Source: a virus. Taken from it: a stretch of DNA of 23,411 nt. Made by a program: the position numbers and the translations under genes. The notes beneath the pieces were generated by a model. The model did no database searches. It saw only the letters and a program-made list of their open reading frames with translations, and was not told where the DNA came from. This document shows, piece after piece, positions 1-6,368 of the stretch; the first letter of the stretch is position 1, and each line of letters begins with the position of its first letter. Where the stretch lies: the IMG/VR virus record IMGVR_UViG_3300046517_000543, positions 1 to 23,411 of that record; one strand, written 5' to 3'.

Positions 1-758
1 TCGTGCAGCAATTCGGCTGCCTCTACGGGTTCTCAGACAAGACCTACAACTTGTATGAGGACGACATCCCCAAGGCGATGATCGAACAGGCTGGCGAGCG
101 GATGACGTTCGTCAACGAAATGATCGCTTACGGCGCGTTGCGGGCCTGCACCAACGTCTACTACGGCGGCGCGGGGACATCGATCTCCACGACCAATGGC
201 GGGCTGTCGCTGGGCCTCATCCGGCGCATCGCGCGGAACCTCCAGGCCAATCACGGCAAGCCCGTCAACAAGGTGCTTAAGGCGAGCCAAAATTTCGGCA
301 CCGACCCGGTCGCCGAGGGCTTCACGGTTTACAGCCACACCGACCTTGAGCCTGACATCAGGGATTTGCCCAACTTCGTGCCCGCCGAGGCCTACGCGTC
401 CGGATCACCGATCGCCAACGAGATCGGTAAGTGCGAGCGGTTCCGCTTCATCACCTCGGCGGATCTGCCGTCCATCCAGGACGGTGGCGCGGCGGTGGGC
501 GCCACCGGGCTGTCGTCCACCACGGGGGCGAATATCGACATCTACCCGTTCATCGTCACGGCGCAGGACGCATGGGGCCAGATCGCGGTGCGCGGTCTCG
601 GCGCGCTCGATCCGACATTCATTCCGCCCGGCGACAAAACCAAGTCTGACCCATTGGGCCAGCGCGGTTACGTCGGCTGCGCGTGGTGGAAAGCCGTGAT
701 GATCGAAAATCAGGGCTGGATGGCGGTCGGCAACGTCGGTTCCAAAGTATTGGTCTGA
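1..758 (+). CDS. Major capsid protein, N4-gp56 family (5' end missing)
   Basis: This forms the icosahedral head shell. The frame is open from the window edge, so the true start lies upstream; 251 residues are visible, against the 300-400 I expect for the family. The C-terminal part carries features I associate with N4-gp56 capsid proteins: EIGKCERFRFITS near the middle, a long 'Y-PFIVTAQDAWGQIAVRG' type strand, and the terminal block SDPLGQRGYVG followed by WK and a closing NQGWMAVGNVGSKVL. The first GTG in frame (base 3) is only the first visible valine and should not be taken as the start. The next gene follows after 24 bases with its own strong ribosome binding site. The family call rests on recalled motif resemblance, not a search. 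Confidence 0.88.
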   Translation, partial: VQQFGCLYGFSDKTYNLYEDDIPKAMIEQAGERMTFVNEMIAYGALRACTNVYYGGAGTSISTTNGGLSLGLIRRIARNLQANHGKPVNKVLKASQNFGTDPVAEGFTVYSHTDLEPDIRDLPNFVPAEAYASGSPIANEIGKCERFRFITSADLPSIQDGGAAVGATGLSSTTGANIDIYPFIVTAQDAWGQIAVRGLGALDPTFIPPGDKTKSDPLGQRGYVGCAWWKAVMIENQGWMAVGNVGSKVLV

Positions 759-782
759 GTGATCAAGTAAAGGAGACATCCA

Positions 783-1283
783 ATGCTTGACACGATGAAC
801 AGATACCTCGCCGGGTTCAGGGAGGTGCGGTGGGTACATGCCCTGCGTGCCTGCCTGATTCCGATCGGCGATCGTATGTCCTCGCAGGCGCTCACACCCG
901 CCGGGCTGGTGATCGGAACGACCGACAACACCACCGCGAAGATCGGCGCGTCGGCGTACACGGCCTGCGCCAACGGTCGCATGGTGACGATCGCCGCCGG
1001 CACCGAATTGCCGAAGCCGCTGGGCCTCAACGTGGCCACCGGGTTTTTCGGCATTGGGTGCTGGTTCACCGACAGCGCGGGCACCGTGACGTTCGCGCCC
1101 GGCCCCAACGGCACGTCGGCGGGCGCCGCCGGGTTCCCGCAGTTCCCGCGTGGGCAGGCGCTGATCGGTTTCGTCACCGTGACGATCAGCGGCTCGTTCA
1201 TCGGCGGCACCACGCCACTGAGCGGCGCGACCACCGCCTATTTCTCGCCCACCGGGGCGTTCGATCCGACGATCCTCGTTTGA
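783..1283 (+). CDS. Small virion protein, possible head decoration protein
   Basis: The product has 166 residues and I recognise no named family. The start is supported by AAGGAG at 770-775, seven bases before the ATG. The sequence is rich in Gly, Thr, Ala and short beta-strand-like runs, with no transmembrane segment. The C-terminal half has FPQFPRGQALIGFVTVTI followed by a Gly/Thr-rich strand and a closing aromatic strand. The same order of elements occurs in the next gene, suggesting a common fold. Position directly after the capsid gene is typical of decoration or cement proteins; that role is inference. An internal ATG at 876 (residue 32) is possible but lacks a comparable ribosome binding site. 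Confidence 0.8.
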   Translation: MLDTMNRYLAGFREVRWVHALRACLIPIGDRMSSQALTPAGLVIGTTDNTTAKIGASAYTACANGRMVTIAAGTELPKPLGLNVATGFFGIGCWFTDSAGTVTFAPGPNGTSAGAAGFPQFPRGQALIGFVTVTISGSFIGGTTPLSGATTAYFSPTGAFDPTILV

Positions 1284-1295
1284 AAGGGGAATGAA

Positions 1296-1796
1296 ATGGC
1301 TACCCTCAACTTTGATTACGGTGTCACACAGAACCTGTCCAACGCGGGTGTGGTCGCCGGGGCTACCTCGACCTACACGACGACGGCGGCGACCAACTGC
1401 GCGATCCAGGGCAAGTTCGCGACCCCCCTGGCGGCGCAGACCGCGCAGCCGACGCCGACCACCGACGCGGTCACCGGGCAACCGTTCGTTCCGGTGCTGC
1501 CGAACAGCACATGCGTGCTGGTCCTCGGCGTCAACGCCGCTGGCGCGATCCAGATGGCGCAGGGGCAAATCCTGCCGACCCAGGCCGGCGTGACGACGAC
1601 TGTTGGCGCGTTTCTGCGCGACCCGCAGTTCCCGCCGCTGCCGGATAACTTCTGCGCGCTCGCCTACACCGTGATCCGCACGGCGCCCTCGGCGGCGCCC
1701 TGGACGCCGGGCACGGGCGCGTGGACCGCGTCGGGCGTGACGGCGACGGTCTTCCAGAACGTCAGTCAGCTACCCAGCCGGCCCCAACTTAGCTGA
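1296..1796 (+). CDS. Small virion protein, likely distant paralog of the preceding gene
   Basis: The product has 166 residues, exactly the length of the preceding protein, and is also Gly/Thr/Ala-rich and beta-like. The start at 1296 is favoured by AAGGGGA at 1284-1290, five bases upstream; an out-of-frame ATG at 1291 is too close to that site. Near residues 105-125 it has RDPQFPPLPDNFCALAYTVI, which lines up with the FPQFP...ALIGFVTV segment of its neighbour, and it ends in a similar Thr-rich strand followed by a Pro/Arg tail (LPSRPQ). I infer a tandem pair of decoration or fibre-base proteins. It is followed by a 63-base gap containing a strong hairpin. The function is not established. Confidence 0.8.
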   Translation: MATLNFDYGVTQNLSNAGVVAGATSTYTTTAATNCAIQGKFATPLAAQTAQPTPTTDAVTGQPFVPVLPNSTCVLVLGVNAAGAIQMAQGQILPTQAGVTTTVGAFLRDPQFPPLPDNFCALAYTVIRTAPSAAPWTPGTGAWTASGVTATVFQNVSQLPSRPQLS

Positions 1797-1805
1797 TGGC
1801 GCGGG

Positions 1806-1838
1806 CGCCGCGGTCCACGTCCCCCCCTGGCCGCGGCG
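1806..1838 (+). other. Strong intercistronic stem-loop
   Basis: CGCCGCGG (1806-1813) is a perfect inverted repeat of CCGCGGCG (1831-1838). Inside it CCA (1815-1817) pairs with TGG (1828-1830) after one bulged T, leaving a 10-base C-rich loop. There is no T-run after it, so it is not a classical Rho-independent terminator. It lies between the capsid-proximal small genes and the next gene, ending ten bases before that gene's GAGGAG site. It could stabilise upstream mRNA or damp downstream expression; this is inference. Confidence 0.6.
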
Positions 1839-1859
1839 TCACTTCCCGAGGAGACAGAC

Positions 1860-2360
1860 ATGCCGCCGTTTCAGAAGAAAGAAGCCCACAACAGCGATGT
1901 CGCGGTTGAGCAATACGACCCCATCGCCGATCCAAAGGATTACGATGGCGATATCATCCTCGCGGACAAGGACCTGATCGCCAAGGACTACGCCGACGAG
2001 CTGGCGTTCATGAACGAACCCATCGAGATCCGCCTGCAACCCTCGACTGACAGGAACGCCGCCATGTCGTTCCCCGTGTGGGTTAATGGCAAGCCAGCCG
2101 AGGTGATGACCAACGGGCGCTGGCGAGAATTGGGCTGGCTGCCGGTGGCCACGAACCTCACGGTGCGCCGGTCGGTGCTGGAGATCATCCTGCGCGCCAA
2201 GGTCGACACCGTGAACACGCAGATTTTCGGCGCCGACACTGAGCGGCCAGAGAACAAGACGCCGCGCTTCACGACGCCGGTTCATTCCGTGTCCGTGCTG
2301 TCCGATCCGAACCCGAAAGGACCGGCGTGGATGACCGAGGTCATTCGCAGGACGTATTGA
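1860..2360 (+). CDS. Conserved-looking phage virion protein, function unknown
   Basis: The product has 166 residues. The ATG at 1860 has an excellent GAGGAG at 1848-1853, six bases upstream. The N-terminal third is acidic and hydrophilic (DPIADPKDYDGDI, then LADKDLIAKDYADELAF). The middle holds MNEPIEIRLQP and FPVWVNGKPAEV, then GRWRELGWLPV followed by TLTVRR-like basic strands. I remember this arrangement from uncharacterised proteins of short-tailed phages next to the capsid gene, but cannot name a function. No transmembrane segment or signal peptide is seen. The connector-like gene starts one base after its stop, so the two are probably co-translated. Confidence 0.82.
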   Translation: MPPFQKKEAHNSDVAVEQYDPIADPKDYDGDIILADKDLIAKDYADELAFMNEPIEIRLQPSTDRNAAMSFPVWVNGKPAEVMTNGRWRELGWLPVATNLTVRRSVLEIILRAKVDTVNTQIFGADTERPENKTPRFTTPVHSVSVLSDPNPKGPAWMTEVIRRTY

Positions 2361-2361
2361 C

Positions 2362-3093
2362 GTGACCTACCTCGAAATGTGCCGCGTGGCGATCATGAAT
2401 TGCGGCGTGGCGCCGTTCGCCGCCCTCAACACGGTGCTGCCGACCGTGGTCGGGGCCACCGGCAGCGTCGGCAGGGTCACCGCGTGGGTCAAGGACGCCT
2501 ATTCCGACATCGTGATGGAACACGACGACTGGGACTGGTTGCGGTCCAGCAACATGCTGGGGGGCGGCGTTTCGTTCCAGACGATCGCCGGGCAGGCCAG
2601 CTACCCGCTGGGCACCGGGCCGGGAACGGTGGGCGTGGTCGCCGATCGGCTAGGCAAGTGGGCTGAACACACGTTCCGCGATCACACGACATCGGTCGGG
2701 TTTGTCAACGAAAACTACCTCGATGACATCCCCTACGATCAATGGCGCAACGATTACATGTACGGGGCGCAGCGCAACGTGAAGACGCGCCCGATCGTCA
2801 TCGCCATTGGCCCCGATCTGAGCCTCAATCTGGGTCCGCCGCCGAACGACCAATACACCGTCACCGGAGACTATTTCGTCGTGCCGCCGGATCTGACGGC
2901 TGACGCGGACGTGCCGTTCGGCCTGCCGGCGCGCTTTCACATGCTGATCGTTTACCGGACGATGATGAAATACGGCCAGTATGAGTCCGCGCAAGAGGTC
3001 TACACGCGCGGTCAGGAGGAAAACGCGGGCATGTATTCGCGCTTGCAGCTTCTCCGGGCGCCGCGGGTCACCTGGGGTGCCGCGCTGGCATGA
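2362..3093 (+). CDS. Head-tail connector / tail adaptor-like structural protein
   Basis: The product has 243 residues and starts at GTG 2362, one base after the preceding TGA. The order of elements matches a widespread structural protein of short-tailed phages: an N-terminal helix (YLEMCRVAIMNCGV), a segment RVTAWVKDAYSDIVMEHDDWDWLR around residues 38-61, a central beta region with LNLGPPPNDQYTVTGDYFV around residues 155-172, and a C-terminal helical part PARFHMLIVYRTMMKYGQYE followed by a closing helix. I infer a dodecameric adaptor below the portal, like the P22 gp4 or T7 gp11 class. Its place between head and fibre genes agrees with that. The specific subfamily is not certain. The last four bases (ATGA) overlap the first fibre gene. 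Confidence 0.82.
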   Translation: MTYLEMCRVAIMNCGVAPFAALNTVLPTVVGATGSVGRVTAWVKDAYSDIVMEHDDWDWLRSSNMLGGGVSFQTIAGQASYPLGTGPGTVGVVADRLGKWAEHTFRDHTTSVGFVNENYLDDIPYDQWRNDYMYGAQRNVKTRPIVIAIGPDLSLNLGPPPNDQYTVTGDYFVVPPDLTADADVPFGLPARFHMLIVYRTMMKYGQYESAQEVYTRGQEENAGMYSRLQLLRAPRVTWGAALA

Positions 3094-4007
3094 CGCTTGT
3101 CCTGCATGGGCCGTCCTTCGACCCGCAACTCCCGCTTATCGCCCCCGAGGCGCTGGCCGGCGATATCAACGACGAACTGGAATCGTTCTGGCTGCCGCTG
3201 ACCGGCGGACTGATTTCGGGGCCGCTCACGCTGGGCGTCGAACCGGTGAACCCATCGGACGTGGCGACCAAGCGATACGTCGACGGCAAGGCCCCCGTGG
3301 GTGGGCCGTTCCTCGCGCTGGCCGGCGGCGTGATGACCGGTCTGCTGACGCTGGCGATCGACCCCGTGGGCCGGCTCGACGCGGTCACCAAACGCTACGT
3401 GGACGACAATTTCGCGCCCGGCGGCGGTGGCGGCGGCAGTTCGAATTTCGTGTTGAAGACCGGCGACGTGATGAGCGGTTCGCTGACGATCACCAGCCCC
3501 ACCGACGCCAAGCTTTATGTCACGGGAACCGGCGCGGACTGGCCCGGCGTGATCTGGACGATGAGTGGGCCGGGCACCGCGGCTTTCTTCGAATCCCGCC
3601 GTATGGTGGCTGGCGTGAGCCGCACCCGCTGGACGGTGGAATTCGGCGGCACGCAGCTCGAGACCGGGAATAACGTCGGCACGGACTTCCTGATCAACCG
3701 GTTCAACGACCTCGGCAATGTCGTCTACCCCAGCCCGCTGGCGATCAAACGCGGCACGGGCGCGGTGACGGTCGCCACGACGCTGCTACTCGGCGGCAAT
3801 CCGACGCAGGCGCTTGAAGCGGTGCCGAAACAATGGGTCGAGGCCAATTTCGCGCCGATCGGCAGCACGGGCGGCGGTGGCGGTGGCGCGGGTTTCGCGG
3901 AAGCGCCGATCGATGGGCGCACCTACGGCAGGCAATCGGCGGCGTGGAACCAGGTGATCGCCAGTAACAACGACACCGTCGACGGCGGGAATTTCATCAT
4001 ATGGTAG
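3090..4007 (+). CDS. Tail fibre protein 1, with GGxxTGxLTL...KRYVD repeats
   Basis: The product has 305 residues and overlaps the previous gene by ATGA, indicating coupled translation. It has two clear copies of the tail-fibre module: PLTGGLISGPLTLG...VATKRYVD (about residues 36-65) and LALAGGVMTGLLTLA...AVTKRYVD (about 75-107). A degenerate third is near GGNPTQALEAVPKQWVEANFAP (about 233-254). Glycine hinges (GGGGGG) follow the second and third copies. The C-terminus has EAPIDGRTYGRQSAAW, a motif I recall at fibre ends. The protein is short and lacks an obvious receptor-binding tip, so it may be a fibre base or adaptor for the longer fibres that follow. No chaperone domain is present. Its DNA has few A/T-rich stretches and no internal promoter. 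Confidence 0.88.
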   Translation: MTLVLHGPSFDPQLPLIAPEALAGDINDELESFWLPLTGGLISGPLTLGVEPVNPSDVATKRYVDGKAPVGGPFLALAGGVMTGLLTLAIDPVGRLDAVTKRYVDDNFAPGGGGGGSSNFVLKTGDVMSGSLTITSPTDAKLYVTGTGADWPGVIWTMSGPGTAAFFESRRMVAGVSRTRWTVEFGGTQLETGNNVGTDFLINRFNDLGNVVYPSPLAIKRGTGAVTVATTLLLGGNPTQALEAVPKQWVEANFAPIGSTGGGGGGAGFAEAPIDGRTYGRQSAAWNQVIASNNDTVDGGNFIIW

Positions 4008-4018
4008 GAATACGATAG

Positions 4019-6361
4019 ATGGCCGACACCCTACGCATCAAGCGGCGCACCAGCGGCGCACCGGGCGCTCCGGCCTCACTGGCCAACGCGGAGTTGTCCT
4101 ACAACGAGGTCGATCACGTTCTTTATTACGGCGAGGGAACAGGTGGCGCGGGCGGCACGGCCTCGGTCATCGCCGCCATCGCCGGGCAGGGACTGGGATC
4201 TCAGTCGGTCCCGCTCATGGACGGCACCGGGGCGACCGGCACGGGCACGACCTGGGCGCGCAGCGATCACCAGCATCCGTCGAACACCGCCAAGGCGAAC
4301 CTCGCCAGCCCGACCTTCACCGGGGTCGTAACGATATCCGGCACGATCACCGGGCCGGGCATGACGGCGTTTATGGCCTCGCCTCCGGCGATCGGCGGCA
4401 CGGCACCCGCGGCGGGCACGTTCACCAACCTGGCGGCGAGCGGCGTACTCAGCGGCACGGCTTTCACGAACCTCCTCGCCAGCCCTCCGGCGATCGGCGG
4501 CACGCTGCCGGCGGCGGGGTCGTTCACGACGTTGAGCGCGACCGGGGTCGTATCCGGTGCCGGGTTCACCGCGTTGCTGGCGCCCTACGCGCCCCTGGCG
4601 GCGCCGACGTTTACGGGCATCGTGACCATCAGCGGGTCCATCACGGGGCCGGGCATGGTGGCCTTCATGGCGTCCCCTCCGGCGATTGGGGCGACGACCC
4701 CGGCGGGCGGCGCGTTCACGACGCTGTCCGCTTCCGGCACGGTCACCGGGGCCGGGTTCTCAGGCTACCTCGCCGCGCCGCCGGCCATCGGCGGCACCAC
4801 CCCCGCGGCCGGGTCGTTCACCAACCTGTCGGCCACGGGTGTGGTCTCCGGCGCCGGTTTCACCGCCTTGCTGGCGTCTCCTCCGGCGATTGGCGGTGTC
4901 GCCGCCGCCGCGGGAACGTTCACCAACTTAACCGCCTCGGGTGTGGTCTCCGGCGCGGGCTTCGCGGCTTGGCTGGCCTCTCCTCCGGCGATCGGCGGGA
5001 CACTGGCGGCGGCTGGTACGTTCACCTCCCTGACCGCCTCGGGCACCGTCTCAGGGGCCGGTTTCACCACGCTGTTGGCGCCCTACGCGCCGCTCGCCTC
5101 GCCGACGCATACCGGCGTGGTGACGATCAATGGGACGATCACCGGGCCTGGCATGAACACGTTCATGGCGTCCCCGCCGCCGATCGGCTCGACGGCGCCG
5201 TCGACCGGTGCATTCACCACGCTGTCGGTGACGACCACGGTCTCCGGTGTGGGCTTTACCACGTATCTGGCCTCGCCCCCCGCGATCGGCGGCACGGCGG
5301 CGAACGCCGGCACGTTCACGAATTTGACGGTCTCCGGCACGATCTCCGGCGCGGGCGCCACGGCGTTGCTGGCGACGTACGCGAAGATCGACAGCCAGTT
5401 GTTCACCGGCACGCCCAGCCTGCCGACCGGCACGACGGGCATCACCCAACTTAATACCGTCAGCAACACGACGCTGGCGACGACGGCGTTTGTTCGCAGT
5501 ATCCGCCTGGACCAGTTCGCCGTTCCTACGGCGCCCGTGTCGATGAACGGCCAGTTTATCACCAATCTGCCGCTCAACCCTGTCAACCCCGGGGACGCCG
5601 CGAGCAAGAGTTATGTTGACCAGAACAGCGCGGGCCTCGTCGCGAAGGGCGCGGTCGCGGTGGCGTCAGTGGGCGCGAACCTCACGCTCTCCGGACTGCA
5701 AACCCTCGACGGCTATACGATGATCGAGGGCGATCGCGTGTTGGTGAAAGACCAGACCCTCACTCAGAACAACGGCATTTATGTCGCGCACGGTCCAACG
5801 CCGGGACCGGCCACCTGGGTCCGCGCCCAGGACATGGACGCGTGGACCGAGGTGCCGCAGGCCTATGTGTTCGTGACCAACGGCACGGTGAACTCGGCCA
5901 GTTCCTGGGTGTGTAACTCACCCCTCGGTGGCGGCACGCTGGGCACGACGCCCATCACATGGGTTCAGTTCAGTCAGCAGGCCTCGGTGACGGCTGGCGC
6001 CGGCCTGACGCGCACCGGCAACTCGTTTGATGTCATTGGCACGGCGAACCGTATCCTGGTGAACGCCGACAACGTCGACATCGACCCGGCCTATGCCGGG
6101 CAGGCCTCGATCTCGACGGTGGGCAGCGTCACCACGGGCACCTGGAACGGCACCACGATCGCGGTCGCCCGCGGCGGTTCCGGCGCGACCACGCTCACCG
6201 GTTACCTCAAAGGCAACGGCGTCTCCGCGTTCACCGCCAGCACGACCATCCCGAACACCGATGTCGCGGGCCTCGGCTCGATGGCGACGCAGAACGCCAA
6301 CGCCGTGGTCATCACGGGTGGAACGATCGACAACGTGACGTTCGACATGGGAACGTTCTGA
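4019..6361 (+). CDS. Tail fibre protein 2, highly repetitive
   Basis: The product has 780 residues; ATG 4019 is preceded by GGTAGGAA nine bases upstream. Residues 1-45 form an adaptor-like N-terminus (MADTLRIKRR ... AELSYNEVDHVLYYGEG) shared with the next gene. Residues about 119-450 hold eight 34-residue repeats of the form ASPPAIGGT-P-AAGTFTNL-ASGVVSGAGF, interrupted by segments with SPTFTGVVTISG and ITGPGM. Next come TTLATTAFV and NPGDAASKSYVD. A well-known fibre domain follows around residues 540-650: LTLSGLQTLDGYTMIEGDRV, NNGIYVA, WVRAQDMD and a closing strand. The C-terminus has WNGTTIAVARGGSGATT and ends in MATQNANAVVITGG, a common fibre motif. The protein probably forms a trimeric beta-rich shaft. 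No catalytic site or S74 domain is visible. Confidence 0.9.
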   Translation: MADTLRIKRRTSGAPGAPASLANAELSYNEVDHVLYYGEGTGGAGGTASVIAAIAGQGLGSQSVPLMDGTGATGTGTTWARSDHQHPSNTAKANLASPTFTGVVTISGTITGPGMTAFMASPPAIGGTAPAAGTFTNLAASGVLSGTAFTNLLASPPAIGGTLPAAGSFTTLSATGVVSGAGFTALLAPYAPLAAPTFTGIVTISGSITGPGMVAFMASPPAIGATTPAGGAFTTLSASGTVTGAGFSGYLAAPPAIGGTTPAAGSFTNLSATGVVSGAGFTALLASPPAIGGVAAAAGTFTNLTASGVVSGAGFAAWLASPPAIGGTLAAAGTFTSLTASGTVSGAGFTTLLAPYAPLASPTHTGVVTINGTITGPGMNTFMASPPPIGSTAPSTGAFTTLSVTTTVSGVGFTTYLASPPAIGGTAANAGTFTNLTVSGTISGAGATALLATYAKIDSQLFTGTPSLPTGTTGITQLNTVSNTTLATTAFVRSIRLDQFAVPTAPVSMNGQFITNLPLNPVNPGDAASKSYVDQNSAGLVAKGAVAVASVGANLTLSGLQTLDGYTMIEGDRVLVKDQTLTQNNGIYVAHGPTPGPATWVRAQDMDAWTEVPQAYVFVTNGTVNSASSWVCNSPLGGGTLGTTPITWVQFSQQASVTAGAGLTRTGNSFDVIGTANRILVNADNVDIDPAYAGQASISTVGSVTTGTWNGTTIAVARGGSGATTLTGYLKGNGVSAFTASTTIPNTDVAGLGSMATQNANAVVITGGTIDNVTFDMGTF
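4373..5368 (+). repeat. Eight-copy 102-bp in-frame repeat with higher-order order
   Basis: Eight imperfect units encode 34 residues each. Units 1 and 2 start at 4373 and 4475, and unit 8 at 5267. The core is A-S-P-P-A-I-G-G then TFTNL or SFTTL then SGAGF. After units 2 and 6 an inserted element encodes PYAPLASPT-TG-VTI-G-ITGPGM; a related copy precedes unit 1. The repeat is therefore nested: groups of short units are separated by a longer spacer module. Copies differ mainly at third codon positions and a few residues, consistent with old duplications kept under protein-level selection. It is coding sequence, not CRISPR. Confidence 0.85.
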
Positions 6362-6368
6362 CACCGTA

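Noticed and set aside
405-1568. 387-codon minus-strand open frame
   Set aside because: Crosses the ends and starts of three coherent plus-strand genes; composition (Arg, Gly, His) marks it as a shadow.
1806-1850. Rho-independent terminator
   Set aside because: The stem is strong but is followed by GTCACTTCCC, not a T-run.
4373-5368. CRISPR array
   Set aside because: The repeats are in frame, imperfect and continuous with protein repeats; there are no unique spacers between identical repeats.
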